Positions 11,534 through 23,989 of a stretch of DNA of 64,000 nucleotides are shown here, in pieces. Source of the DNA: Lunularia cruciata (lineage: Eukaryota > Streptophyta > Marchantiopsida > Lunulariales > Lunulariaceae); contig OX419755.1 in the NCBI GenBank assembly GCA_948567375.1, positions 82,478,218-82,542,217 of the forward strand, in the 5' to 3' direction. The notes beneath the pieces were generated by a model. The model did no database searches. It was not told the DNA's origin and saw nothing but the letters and a program-made list of their open reading frames with translations. The number at the start of each line of letters is the position of its first letter. Position 1 is the stretch's first letter. Position numbers and translations under genes: made by a program.

Positions 11534-11546
11534 TTCTAGAATATTC
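11534..11546 (-). promoter_or_regulatory. Heat-shock-element-like site in element 2 5' LTR
   Basis: TTCTAGAATATTC, perfect TTCnnGAAnnTTC, identical to the sites at 5669 and 5802. Confidence 0.6.
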
Positions 11547-11625
11547 TTATAACTCTTGGCTAATTTAGCCTATTTGCTACTTCCTTAGTCTTGACTAACT
11601 TATTTGTAAGCTCCATATTGTTACA

Positions 11626-12100
11626 ATTTAGTTGAGAGTGCATCTTATGTGTTTGCATCATTGTTGTGAGATATGGACAAGATTTATGGGGCCTCCAAGA
11701 GCACTAAGCATTACTCAAGTACTATGGGTACTATTGAGTTGGATGACTTTTCCAAGATTTTGGTAGTTGGTATGATCTATAGTAGATATGAAACTCAACT
11801 TTATTCACATCCTTCATGGCATGGAAGGGGTTGTTCTAGCACTTGGAAGGTCCAATAATAGATAACTAATATGAATTTAGGAGAGCTTACTTGGAGGAGA
11901 TTGAGCTATGGAGACAATAGCTATAGACAAGATTGGTCTTTGAATTACATCTTTGTTACTTTAAGCTTAGTTTCTAGGGATAGATTGGCCATATCCACAA
12001 GTTTTAGCTCTAGTAGTGTTGGTGTATCCAACAAAGGATCACCAATTTGAGATGGTGCTATCACAAGCAGAGGTACCTCTATAGGAAGTAGTTTAGTACT
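11626..12100. other. Unassigned AT-rich sequence
   Basis: This flanks the 5' end of element 2. A 61-codon plus-strand frame (11673-11858) starts with ATG, but no family is recognisable and the region continues into the old gypsy relic. No tRNA, promoter or repeat structure could be seen. Confidence 0.4.
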
Positions 12101-13373
12101 TGGGTTTAACCCCATGGTGGAGTTCTTCTAATGCTTGAGGTAGGACTACCAAGAAGTACTAATTGATAAGCTAAATAGCATTTATGAGTTCCAACAAAAG
12201 GCTAGGAAGAGCCTATGCAAGGCATACACTTGTATGAAATGGTTGATCAATTTTGCTCAGGGAGTTACTAAGATGCAAGCAGTCCAATTCTAGTATGGGA
12301 TATTAGATAGAGAATTGCAACATAGAGTACATGATGTTATGGTGTGCAAGCTACCTCATCTACTTTGCCCATGGTCTTTGGTTTGGCTAAGCATATTGAG
12401 CTCAACATGATAGAGGAAAGAGTGATGACATCTAGATTTTCTAGAGAGATCTCATTCACAATTGTTACTTCTCATAGAGTGCAATAGAGTTCACTACATT
12501 GTGTTAGCTTTCAAGGGCAAAGTGGACACCCCATACTTTTTGGAGTGAGTGGAAGGCGTAGTGAAACTAGACCCTTGCCTTCATTTTTGGGTCAATAGTA
12601 GCCATTAAGCGGTGGAGTTGCTTGTTGGACTTGTGGTGGACCTCACCACATAGTGGGTATGATATCTTGGAGCACCACAGCCAACTTAAAGATAGTGTGA
12701 CCATTGCCCTAGATTTTGGCCACACTAGTGATTGATGCTTTGACCCTCATGGAGTTACTAAGTAGTAGGGTTGTTAGAAAAGTAATAGAGGAGCACTAGA
12801 TCATGAAGGATAAGGTAGTAGAGGACCTACACCTAGTAGGAGTGCAATACTTACCCTTATTTCTGATGCAGCCATGGCTACTTGGATTAAGCAATTGGAA
12901 CAAAGATTAGCTAGCCTGTCCTTATCTCACATGAGATCAAATTCAAGTGTCAAGACTTCCACCTCTTATGTTGGTGACAGAGAGGTCTTTGATTTCATGT
13001 GTAGAGCAACATAGATAATTGCATGTACCTTCATGACTAGGAGTGAAATATGCTCCTAATCCTAGAATATCATCAATAGAGAGGAGAGATTACCCATAGA
13101 GAGGATAGATTTGTAGACAAGTCATATTTCTTCAATCTCTCACACTCTCTAAGGCATTACAAATGATATCTATGGCTCTTAGATATCCTAGTGTGGGTGT
13201 GGTAGGTGGTGATGGAATGCAAGATGGACTAGATACAAGTTAGCCACCTACTTCTATAGAGACTATGCCTAGTATGATGTTGTAGGCAACTCAATTGACT
13301 TTGCACTTCCTTTTTTTTCAACCAATGACATATTTACACTAGGAGTTGACCTAAGTCTAGTGTTTTGGTATGC

Positions 13374-13398
13374 TACCACACTTTGTGAAAGTGTGGTA
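13374..13398. repeat. Short perfect hairpin, 11-bp arms
   Basis: TACCACACTTT, a 3-nt GTG loop, then AAAGTGTGGTA. It lies in the old gypsy relic and has no recognised function. Confidence 0.8.
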
Positions 13399-14230
13399 TC
13401 CATTCCACTACCAATGGCTTGTGGCAGGCAACAAATATTAATTTAGAGGATTTACCAACTAGACTTATGTTTGAGTGAGCTAGATTCACACTTGGATTTT
13501 TTCTATTGGACAACTAGAAAGAGATTTTCTATTTGGTGGGACCTTCAAGGAATGTCTATACACCACAAAGGGTCTTATTAGACTATAGTGCATAGTCCTC
13601 ATGCTTGGGAAGGCTATAATTTTTGGTCTTGAGCTATGGAAGACCAATATGGAGAGATGTCCATTTTAGATCCAAATATCTCTAGGGAATGGTTCTACAC
13701 AATATCTCACATGTGAGGAGCTCATGGTCTAGATTCAGCCCAATCATCTGACTGATGGTTCTATGTGAGAGCTCAAGCTATTGCAATAGTAGCAAAGTCA
13801 TATGACATGTTAGTTGGTGGAGCAATGTTATACCTCATGGGTTTTGATATTGACTATTGGGAGGAGATATCTTCCTATAGGTCAGGTTGGTAGTCAAGTG
13901 AGGGATGTGTATTTTGCCTCCTAGTTCATTTTAGTAGTGGTAATTTTGACTCACTATTGTAAGGGACTATGGTATTGGTCTCAACATTTAGTGGTTCTAT
14001 TACTTGGCTTGGTGAGTTATTGGAGAAAATTTCCATATGAAAGATACCTTAGCACCAAAGAAGATCACTCATATTTGGAGTGCAAGTGGGGTTGTTTCAT
14101 CCACCTTGGATGTTCTATTGTGGGGTTCTATGAGCCATTGTAGTAGCATGCGGAACAATTGGTATAGTAGGCTTGGAGTGGAGCTTTTGTACCACCAATA
14201 GACTAGTTTTACATTTTTACCTTTAGATAC

Positions 14231-14404
14231 CACATTTATTGCTTGGTAGTATCTAGCAAAGAGAGTTTGCCTATTGGAGTTGTTTGGTGGGATAACACTA
14301 AACTAGTTGTTTTCCTATAGTACCACAACTAGTTTAGTGTTATCCTACCAAACAACTCCAATAAGCATACTCTCTTTGCTAGATACTACCAAGCAATAAA
14401 TGTG
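14231..14404. repeat. Near-perfect inverted repeat, 80-bp arms, 14-nt spacer
   Basis: Arm 1 (14231-14310) and the reverse complement of arm 2 (14325-14404) differ at only three of 80 positions, counted base by base. The spacer is 14311-14324. The transcript of either strand would form one long hairpin. The surroundings are an old, stop-ridden gypsy relic, so the two arms are far more alike than this region's decay would predict. Confidence 0.95.
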
Positions 14405-16450
14405 ATAATATAGGCAAAAATAAAGGTTCAGAATTACTTGTATGTGGCGGGAGATAAGATTGCTAGGTGAGTCTCTCTATATCATGCGGCACACTTGGCC
14501 TATTGGTATCTTGAGTTATTATTGATATCAATAATTAAGGGTTACTAGAAGATACTACCAATAGACATTTCATTGTTGGGGCCATAGGATTTGAATAGAC
14601 ATAGTCCCATTCATTTGGTGATTATAGGATGACCATGTTAGGGATATATCCATGCTAGTTGAGATCAAAATCTACAAGATCTCTATTTTGGTATGTTTTG
14701 GGAGATATTAGATATACCATGATATCTCCAAGTTCATCTAATTTTTTTTCAGCCTTTATTTTGGAGAACTTCCCTTTGATGGATGATTCTTGCAAACAAG
14801 TATGGCAAGTACACATCATCTACATTCTTGGATGGGACCTAGTGTGTTGTTGGATGCAACCAGAGTTAGATCATGGGCTCATTGACTTTATCTTTGGTAG
14901 ATGAACCTCTTACCTAGAGAGGTTTTATAGTGTGGTTACAATAGGATTCAACAACTAGCACACCTTACTATCAATGATGTTTTGGATGTTTTGCGCCAGC
15001 CTCAAAAAGTGGTAGTGGCTGATAGGTCACCTATGGTAGTGGTGAACCTTGTTGGGCAGCCCAAAACCGTGTTACTCACACTCGTGAGTTTCCCAAGCTC
15101 CCATGCCTTTTGAGAGGAAGGTCTTGGGCTTGTTTGGGACTCATAATTATAGTAGTTAATGGAGCACAACAATTTTGATATGTCACCAATGAAAGAGAGT
15201 AGGTCATGGGTTTCCATACCAATATTATCATTATTTCAACAATGTCAGAAGCATCCAAGCGTCAAGTATTAGGGTCACACTATGGACCTAAATTTTTTGA
15301 ATTGGACTATCAGCTGTGGATTGGCTGAGCAACATAAGATGCACTTGATAAGCATCATGACTTGGACCCTTGAGATTGTTGTGCCTATCAAGATATTTAG
15401 GCATAGGTTAAGGATGATGGACCAAGTGGTCATGATATTTTTGGGACATAACCAGTGAATACTAGTGAGAGTGATCTAATTGGAGTACATCCTTGGTCTA
15501 CTTGGGACTCAACTAGAGGACTGTAGAGCTTGTAGCCAAATTAGAGGGAGGTTTTGCTTTGATGTTGAGTACTCTAGCAGTTGGAAGCATGATAATATTG
15601 CTCCCAAGGGCCCAATGTAGTAGCCAATCAATACATCTTCCACTTTTGCATCAATTATAGAGGAAACATTGGACCTAAGCTTACAAGAGAGGAAGAATGA
15701 AGAGCTTGGAGGTTCTTGACAAGCTACATGAGTTTTTTGTGCCTTTAGTATGAAGGATTTGGGTGCTCTAAAAGGATTTGGTATTTGGATTGAGTTTACT
15801 AGTAACTATTTTGATATTCCTACAAATATAATGATATGGAGAGAGCCTTGATTTAGAGCCAAAGTAAAAGACCTTTTTGAGGTTGGTTTGGTGAAGATTT
15901 CACATAGAGATTATGTTTCAACTATAATGATACCAACCAAGAAGGTTATGCATGGCAACTACACAGATAGGTAGCTGTGTAGAGATTCCTATCCTATCAA
16001 CCAACATACTAGGGTTGATAGATATATTATGTGTACATTGGATTGGATGAGATATTTGATGCAATTGGGCATACAAAGGTCTTCAATAATTTGGATCTTT
16101 GAGCAAGATATAATCAATTTCCAATCAAGGAGGAGGATATATCCAAGATAATATTTTGGGCTATTGGCCCTTAGACTTAGGAAGTAGTATATTAAAGGAG
16201 GTTCTTACTATTTGGATTAAAGAACACTCCTATCAGGTTTTAAAGAGTCATTGACAAGATCCTAATGGGATTAAATTTTGCTTGGTGCTATATTAATGAC
16301 ATTTTGGTCTTTAATGCTAATGTGAAGGAACATGAGAGACATTTTTTTGAGGTGTTTGTGAGATTGAGATCTCATGGATTCAAATTAATCTTGTAAAGTG
16401 AAAATTCTTCCAAGAGCAAGTTAAGTATTTGCAAGTACAATATGCACATA

Positions 16451-18256
16451 AGTGGACTTTACAAGTCCACTTGTGTGCAAAGCTCTTATTCACCTCTCAA
16501 CTATACTAACATATGTAATGAGTTAGATACCATAATAATTTAGGAATTTGATATAGTTAGACAACATGTCCAAGATGTCTTTCTCATGGGATGGTTAGGT
16601 ATTTTTATGCATGTATTTTCTTCACATTCTAATTATAAGGAATGCTTGTAATTACTAAGATGGGAGCAATCAAAGTGATCAAGACAATCAAACATTGCAC
16701 TCAAACCCAATACCTTATATCCAAATATCCAAGGCTCTTTTTGTAGATCTTCTTCCCATGGAGATGATTCAAGTGACTTGACAGGTTTAATAATCGTTTT
16801 TATAAGCTTATTCTTTGCTAAGAGCTTGGCTTCCTTGTAACTCATCCTCTTGCTTGCACCTCAAAACCGTGTTTACTCCACACCTTCTACTTAAATGCTT
16901 CTTCCTTGGAGTAGGAGGATAAATACTTGTAATGGCTTTGAACCTCTAAGGTACTCATCTTTTCTATCTATATCCAGTATTTCTTAGAAAACCAAGCTAA
17001 TTATAACATCAATTAAATTTGAAATGTACAAAATATTTTGAATTAATCCTCCTCTTAAAGTTCACATTTCTAGTTCTTTTCAAATTGCATAGTCTAGATT
17101 AGAAGGATAAAATTGAGTTATTGATAGATCCAACAAAATTTTAATTATTAAAGTAGGTTAGTTTAGATTTTATATTCCTTATTTCTCCAAATTTTCAACT
17201 TTGGAGTAAAATGTAGGTATTTTTGTACAATTTTTCTTTGTATCTTGTAGTTTAGCATTATGTATCATAGCAAGATAGATAGTGGAACCACTAAATAGTA
17301 GTTCCAACTATTTTCTATCATTCCTTGCCTAATCCAAATTTCTTTAAAGTTTTGATAAGTGCTAAAAATTAACTTGTCAAGTATATGGTGTAAATTTATA
17401 ATAATCAATCCTTATCAAACTAATAAAACATGAGAGGAACATACAAAGAATTTTTTTGAATAGCTTGGACATTAACATCATTTTCTCCTAGTGGACTTCA
17501 AGTTCTCCTAGTAGTTACAAGTATGTAGAGTTTAGCAAAATAATCCAAAAGTGTATAATTATATTCTAACACTTTTTGGATGCATAAGATCCAACTCCAC
17601 CTTTGTTATTCCTTTGCTATTATTCATGGGATCAAGAAATGAGGAAGATTTTAGCTTTTTCATTTTTTTGAGTGGATTCAAACTAAATATATTGCTCATC
17701 CAATCTAGTCATTAGATGAGTGGGAGACTCATTACCTTATTTAAAAAAGGAGAATTTTGATACCATGCCTAATTTGTAATCAACTTCTTGCACAAGACAA
17801 CACTCTAGTTCCTTTACATAGGTGATGAAAATTAGAGAGAAACTTTGAGGGACCCAACCATGGACTGATGGATAAGTTATTGATTGAGTAGTTAGAGTAT
17901 ATTTCCTTTTGCAAGATAAACAAGATAGCTCTTACTACTACTGAAAGGGAGAATGTGTTTTCATAACGTTGTCTTTGAATTTAGTAGCTCTACTCTTGTG
18001 GCTAAGGTGGAGAGCAAAGATAAGGAAGAGCACTTTGACTTTTTACTTGTATGAGGTACCAAATATCCAATTTATAGATATATCAATACTCCTCAAAGCT
18101 AATGCTATCATTTTAGGCTACTTGTGCAAGCATTGCTGAACTTGGAGGAGAAAAAATTTTCTTTTCAATATAATCACTTTGTATATGAAGAAGCATATAT
18201 GGAAGATGATGTACATTCAATTCAATCAATTTGCATAAATATGGAGTAATAATTTG
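16451..18256. other. Unassigned AT-rich repeat debris
   Basis: No coding domain could be identified. A 70-codon minus-strand frame at 16633-16845 contains KEAKLLAKNKLIKTIIKPVK, which I do not recognise. A small hairpin (AAGTGGACT/AGTCCACTT) occurs near 16450-16475. The rest is AT-rich with stops in every frame. Confidence 0.35.
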
Positions 18257-18450
18257 TGTAATAATATGGAGCTATCTTTGAGAAAGAAGCTTCCTTTGAA
18301 GCTTCTTGAGAGCCTTTTATTACTTCACTATAATTACTAAAGCCCAAGTTTATTCTAAGCATTCAAAGATCCCTGCAATTGAGAGTTTCCATATGACCAA
18401 CCTTCCATACGGATCATACATTCTCCTACTTCTCTCCTTGGTCTTTTATA
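18257..18450 (+). repeat. Degenerate solo LTR of the element 1-4 family
   Basis: It begins TGTAATAATATGGAGC and ends CTTGGTCTTTTATA, matching both ends of the LTRs of elements 1-4 (plus orientation, as in element 4). It is shorter (194 bp) and lacks most of the AAGCTTC modules, but keeps GAAGCTTC-like boxes near 18288-18310. No internal region or target duplication was found. It may be a solo LTR or a truncated end. Confidence 0.65.
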
Positions 18451-20879
18451 TCACTAAAGGATTCATATTGGGAAGATGATATAAAGGATGATGCACAATT
18501 TACTCCTATCATTGGTCAATCATCCATTTTGATAGACATATAATTTTTAGGGATTAAGATTGATTTGAGAAAGTGTTAGAATACACGGAGGACAAATTGA
18601 GGTCTTTTTCTTCACTATAGTAAAATTAAATCCAACAAGAAATTTAGGCATATATCTTGTTGTAAGAATAATTCCCTGACTACTATACCAACCAAGCAAC
18701 TTATAATTGTAAGAAAATCATGCTTATTCTAACCCATCAAGGCTGAGAACTTGTTGCTTCAAAGGGACTTTGAAAATGAGAAAGAGAAGATAAAGCTTAT
18801 ATAATGGTATCTAGTTTATGGAAAGCTTCTCAAAAGAGCTTATTATATATGAATCACAAGATAATAAGAAACTCTTATTAAAAGATAAAGATTGTAGCTG
18901 CAATAGAAGCATGGACCAATCACCAACTCATTATGCGGTGATACTTTTTGAATCTCAAATTTTGAACAACTAATCTGCAATTTTCTTTGAATCATATTAT
19001 GAGCAAATAACCAATATTAAAGTGCTTAGTCATATACATAATGAAGCAAGAAGTATATGATTAGATAAATTAGATATTGGAGCCAAATTATTTCTTTCTC
19101 CTTTACTTTCTACACAAGATACAGTTGTTTTATTATATTTTCTTATATTTTTATCAATTTTCAGACAATATTTGGAAATATGAAGATATCTTGCAAAAAT
19201 TGTGCTTAGTTGAAATTAAATGAGCTTATACAACTTTAAGTGTTAATAAGTATAATGAATCACTATTAGATTAAGTATTATTAAGTATTCAAATGATTAT
19301 TATCTTGTACATCTAGTTGCCATATGTAACCCAAAGGTTTTGTGTGTATAATCCATATTTAAAATTTGGTTTACTTGAAATATGTCTTAGTATGATATGC
19401 TTTGCTTGTAGAAAGTGAAAAATGAAAACTGCACATAAACCAGATAAAGATGGAGAAAAAGATTGAACAAAGATCAAAGTTTGCTATATATCAAGGAAAA
19501 AATTACACTTATGGTTAAGAATATCTTGAAAATAGTGCTATAAAGTACAAACCAAGCTAAAACTTCATTCTTGCATTAAATTTTATCATTAATATTAAAA
19601 TTTCTCACAACTATTAAAGGCAATGCAATCTAACTATCTCAATGATCTAATAAATAGCTTTTGGATGCTATGGTAAAATTGGAGGCAAGGCAAATTATGT
19701 CCAATTTTACCTCTATTACTCATTTAATAACACAATGCAAGACTAAAATAATTCTCAATTGTTTTTATATTTATGTCTTTGTTTCCAATGAGGTATTCAA
19801 CAAAAATAAAATTAGGATTTTTCTTAATGGATTATTGAGTTTTTCCCTACTTGATGACAGAGCAAAACTAGCAAGTATTTAAGTGAGAAAAATGCTCTCT
19901 CTAATTGCCTTCATAATCTATATTGAGTAGTACTCTTATCCTAGAAAGAAGTAATAATACACACAAGAAGTTGGTATATCACTCCATGATTGAAATAATT
20001 AACCTAAGTAGTTTAGAATATCTATTATATCAAATTCAATCAAATATCTAGATTCAAAGTAGAACATAACAAGGCACAAATGTTGAGTAACATTTTTCCC
20101 AAATTATTTTTGGCTACCTCCAAATATGAGTGTAATAACCTCTGTAATGCTTTGATTACAAAAGGATAACACATACATTGACCTTGATTAGCTTGAATGT
20201 ATACTTTTAAATCAAGCACCTAGATAGGAAGACAAACTGGTAGATGCCTTACAATTGATTATGTGCTTACAAGAGTATTATAAGTTTGTTTGAGTTTAAG
20301 AACTTTAATGTCAATCACATATCTTGGAAGAAGTTGTTCCTTTTTTCCTAAAGATACTTTATAGGAGTGATCTCCATACAACAAGCCGTATCATTAACTA
20401 TCTCCTCTTTTTTTCCTAACTCAACATAGCAAGAAGGTGGTGAATATTATTAAGGCCAATGGTGAGACAATGATGTTTGATTTCTTTGAATAGTATATCT
20501 ATAATTTTACAAAAAGGAAAACTATAATCTAGCTTGATCAGCTCCCAAATTAGACATGATAATAGATCCATCTAGTTTTAGGCATTGTATTGGTCCCTTC
20601 AAGAAATTTACAAGAGATATGTTTATATATATTTTTTTTTCAAGAAATGATATAATAAAAAGGTCATTGTAATTACCAAGACAATGGATATCAAGTTGTA
20701 TATTGATTATTTTATTAAATGTGCCATAGGAATGAAGGGAAAAATATCACATCTAAACAAATATAAAAGAATCAGATTATTCAAATCATTAGTAGACATC
20801 CTAATTCTAACTTTGGCATAAGTATCATATATTTTATTAAAACTAACTCTTTAGAGAACCAACATGTTTTACACTTAGG
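18451..20879. other. Unassigned AT-rich repeat debris
   Basis: No long frame and no recognisable domain. A 73-codon plus frame (19661-19882) looks like chance. The left end shows text (GGAAGATGAT) on both sides of the solo LTR, which may be a trace of the sequence into which the LTR inserted. Confidence 0.35.
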
Positions 20880-21466
20880 TTGAACCTTTGCTTGCTACCA
20901 AGGTAACATACTATGGACTAAGAAGTAATGAAGCAACCTCTATTGCGCTCATGCTAAAACTCAAAGGTATTTCAAAGACTCAAGATAATACTCCCTATTG
21001 AGTTCAATAATGGAGAAGTAGTAAATGAAATGATGTACTTCCTTGTTCTTTTTTAGTATTAAAGAAATTCTTATATCATAAAGTTACTAAGACCAAAATA
21101 AATAGTCTTCAAAAGTCAAAAGTCTAAGAGAAAATCCAAACCTATGAGAATAATTTCCATAAGCATGTGATATTGTCTTGACCTAAGACAAGAATTCCTT
21201 CTCAAAGGCAATTCTTTAACTGCAAGAATCTTTATAAGAACATGTTTATTAACCCAAGATTTTTTTAATCTTTCTTTGAAATCAAATACTTGGTTACACT
21301 CTTGTAAGCTACACTTAAAATGTACCATTTCTATATTAGCTATAATCAACCTTAGCTAATCATGACAAATTTAGAAGTTTGATAAAATCTCTAAAGATGA
21401 TATCTTCAATTACTTACAATAGAAAACTAGATACATTAGAGCTTATATGCAGTGGTAGATGTTATA
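20880..21466. repeat. Degenerate LTR of family C, second copy
   Basis: It shares with 7513-8115 the series CTATGGACTAAGAAG, TCAAGATAATACTCC-like text, an AAAGT(C)AAAAGTCTAAGAG region, GCATGTGAT, TTAGCTAATCATGAC and the terminal GTTATA (21461-21466). The left edge is approximate. It has diverged considerably. Confidence 0.55.
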
Positions 21467-21766
21467 ATTTTGTATATATGTACATCAAATAGGCAATATA
21501 TCTTGTAACAGAAATCTATAAAGGCTTTTGAACCAAGAGTCCTAGCATTTTCTTCAACTCTTAGAATAACAAATAAATCTTGGTTTTATTTAGCAACTTA
21601 GCTTATGTTTTTATTGATTTCAAGGAATGTTACTCTGTACTAATATAGAAAAGATTCTGAAGTTTTTGCTTTAAGAATTTCCTCCTCCTAACTTTGTATG
21701 AGAGTAACATTACCGTTATCTTAGGTTGAAGAATGGTCTTTATCTCTCATATTTCTAAATTTATTG

Positions 21767-21797
<31 letters not shown>

Positions 21798-22890
21798 TTA
21801 TAATATAAAAAAATTAGTATAAAGACATTAGCATTGAGTGTTACCAATGATAAGAAAACTCTTTGAGACTCAATCAAATATGAATATTTGACCGATACAA
21901 GATTTTACTTTTTTTACGATTGAACTTTATTTCTTTTGCCTTCTATGTCAACTTATGTTTTGTGTTGTCTTCTGGTATTCTTAGATTTCTTGCTTTCCAC
22001 TTTTAACAGTAGGTTCAATTAATTGTATGGTCATCTCAACTTGGTTAGAGAGTGCCTTCATAAAAAGAAGTAAGTCAAAAAAAATTTGAATCCACTTCCT
22101 CATTTCCTCAAGTTGCATCAATCCGGATATATGAATTTCAACACCCTTTATTATGTTGTGAATGTAGTCGAAGCTTGCATATACAAAGTTGTCCATATGC
22201 TAAAATAAGAAGGAGATTTTGGTAGACAAGGCAAGAAAGATAAACAGGAGGAAACGACACATACAGACAATGTGATTAAAAGAGAAATATCGGTTCAGTT
22301 TTCTCGAACATGTTCAATTTATATTTCTTCAATTTTCTTATTAATCTTTTTTTCATATTGATCATAATTGAGCAACGTGTATGTCTTAAGCATATTTCAG
22401 TACCGTTCGTAAATTCATAAAGCAGGATGCTTAAGACAACAATATATTTGAGATTGGAGATGAAGTGCTATTTATATTAGTATGTTAAGGTAAAAGATAA
22501 ACCATCCAATATCCTTGATTATATATGGAATAACCATTACATCGAAATTACATTTGTAACCATAGGTCTATTGCATATATAATAAATTTTATTTTTTATT
22601 TTTAAATTATAATATAGGTAGCTTGCATATATAATAATAATTTTTGGATCAAATTCTTTTGCAACTATCACTAAGATCAATATAGCAATAATAGCCTAAT
22701 TCTATAATAATGAAAATTTACTTCCATAAAATATTTATTTAATTTTTTAATATGATTAAATAAAAATATATTGAATTAATCTAATTTGTTGATGATATAT
22801 ATTAAAAGTACCGTCATCTCTTGATTAAGTATGCAAATATTTTTTACAAAAATTTAGGTTCAACTTTTATTGATTAAACATGTCATGCAA
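21467..22890. other. Unassigned AT-rich sequence with an ATT microsatellite
   Basis: Contains a run of TTA/ATT trinucleotides at about 21769-21797. The remainder has no recognisable coding potential. The 71-codon minus frame at 21981-22196 resembles nothing I know. Confidence 0.4.
21769..21797. repeat. ATT trinucleotide microsatellite
   Basis: About nine uninterrupted ATT/TTA units in AT-rich debris. Confidence 0.85.
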
Positions 22891-22899
22891 TGTCATTTG

Positions 22900-23433
22900 T
22901 GCAGCGCTTTGCATTTTTTTGTGTTTAACCTTCACAATTATCTATCTTAGGTTTTGATGAAAGAATTCAAAGGAGTTCCTTAGATCGTCAAACTAGTCTA
23001 TTGCTTCATCTTTGGCATTACTGCATAATAATTTGTCTTTGATCTCAAAACACTTTTGTAAAGTTGTTCAAACCTTAGGAAATTGACATAGCATTTTGCG
23101 GATAGATTGTTAGGGTTGTGATCATTACTTTCATCATCATTATCTTTTGTAACTTCCTTAATAGTCATCATCTTCAATACTTTGTTGACATTGTCCAGAA
23201 CCGCTTGTGAATACTCTTCATTGTTTTTGTTATCAATGTGTTATAATTCTTCTAATTTTCTATTTCAATTTGAATGTCTAAAGAAGCACAATTTTGGATA
23301 ATTTTAGCCATCAAATCAGCCTCTTGTTAGTTGGCAACATCTTCCATTGTACTGATTTCCACTTTCTTGAATGTATTTTTGATTGATAACGTAGAGATAG
23401 AATCCCAAGCCAATTTCACATATCATGCAACAT
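22900..23433 (-). pseudogene. Tigger-type transposase, C-terminal part
   Basis: Directly beyond the LTR, minus-strand text reads YVKLAWDSISTLSIKNTFKK, matching the segment that in this family follows the DDE domain (AWDSxxxxTIxNxF). It is followed by an acidic tail (VLKMMTIKEVTKDNDDES). Several frames are needed. The split of one protein around a mobile LTR supports insertion of the LTR into the Tigger copy. Confidence 0.65.
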
Positions 23434-23983
23434 TGTAATGCTCAAAGGAAAGGAGAACCTTAAATAGAACACAATGAGAAGAAATAGAAAACTTCAACAC
23501 TCAATATTTTGATTGCTCCAAAGGAGCACCTTATCTTTATTATATAGCAAAGAGAATCCTCTCAAAGGAAGCTCCACCCTTGGATCAGATACATAGATTG
23601 GTGATATGTCAGCAAGCTCTACCTTTAGATTAGTTGTATGGATGGGTGACATGTTGATCCTTGTTCTATCGGGTTGGTCAAAAAGTTTGACCAAGGGAAG
23701 CTTTAGGGAATCTTCTTGTAGGAAGCTCAAATAGCATAGGTGAACTACTATTGCAAAGCTCTCAATGAGACAAACATGAGGGAGGAAATGCAACACTTTT
23801 TCTTTGGGAGGGATGATTCCTTTCATTTTTGAGGTCTAATTCATCTGTTTAGGTCTCCAAAATTAGCTTTGAAGTCATCAAAGTGTTTTTGGCCTCTATC
23901 TTATTAGTGGGAGTACTCTTTTGGTGACACCTCTCTCTGATCTACTTAAACCATCATATATAATAGATGAATTAGGCCTCAAA
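23434..23983. mobile_element. Truncated family B LTR inside the Tigger relic
   Basis: It begins TGTAATGCTC like the family B LTRs at 1643 and 58306 and follows them to about 23960. It then stops short of the expected GTATTACA end. Instead, about 20 bp in reverse orientation (AGATGAATTAGGCCTC, near 23963-23979) repeats the LTR's own segment at 23831-23848. The Tigger sequence resumes after that. An inverted internal piece plus loss of flanking transposase sequence points to a rearranged junction. Confidence 0.65.
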
Positions 23984-23989
23984 AGAAAA

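Larger units (their letters stand above)
5757..11625 (-). mobile_element. Ty3/gypsy chromovirus, element 2
   Basis: On the minus strand it reads 5' LTR (11133-11625), primer site (11120-11131), gag, protease, RT, RNase H, integrase, chromodomain remnant, polypurine tract (5894-5905) and the first 137 bp of its 3' LTR (5757-5893). The rest of that 3' LTR was displaced by insertion of element 1 and should lie beyond the window start. The internal region is interrupted by an LTR-like block at 7513-8115. All coding parts are broken. Confidence 0.85.
11133..11625 (-). repeat. 5' LTR of element 2 (long LTR subtype), 493 bp
   Basis: Plus-strand ends are TGTAAAAG and TTGTTACA. The adjacent primer site (11120-11131) reads TGGTATTAGAGC in element sense, one mismatch from the initiator Met tRNA site. 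Compared with the LTRs of elements 1 and 3 it has an extra block near 11485-11530, with TACTTGGAAGGTACCAAGTA. This marks the long subtype shared with element 4. It holds a TATA box (TATAAATA in element sense, 11243-11250) and heat-shock-type modules just upstream. Confidence 0.85.
12100..16450 (+). mobile_element. Old Ty3/gypsy relic, different family (plus strand)
   Basis: A Gag-like piece lies at about 12180-12400 (EFQQKARKSLCKAYTC, WLINFAQGVTKMQAVQF). A reverse transcriptase piece lies at about 16040-16440: DEIFDAIGHTKVFNNLDL, ARYNQFPIKEEDISKIIFW, then YINDILVF where functional enzymes have YxDD, then a stop-ridden thumb. Stops are much denser than in elements 1-4, so it is older. LTRs could not be delimited. 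The middle (about 12500-15700) is not readable as a known domain. Confidence 0.55.

Noticed and set aside
5326-11625. Tandem element pair sharing a single LTR, as left by unequal recombination
   Set aside because: The shared block proved to be two LTR subtypes joined at 5756/5757, which fits nested insertion better.
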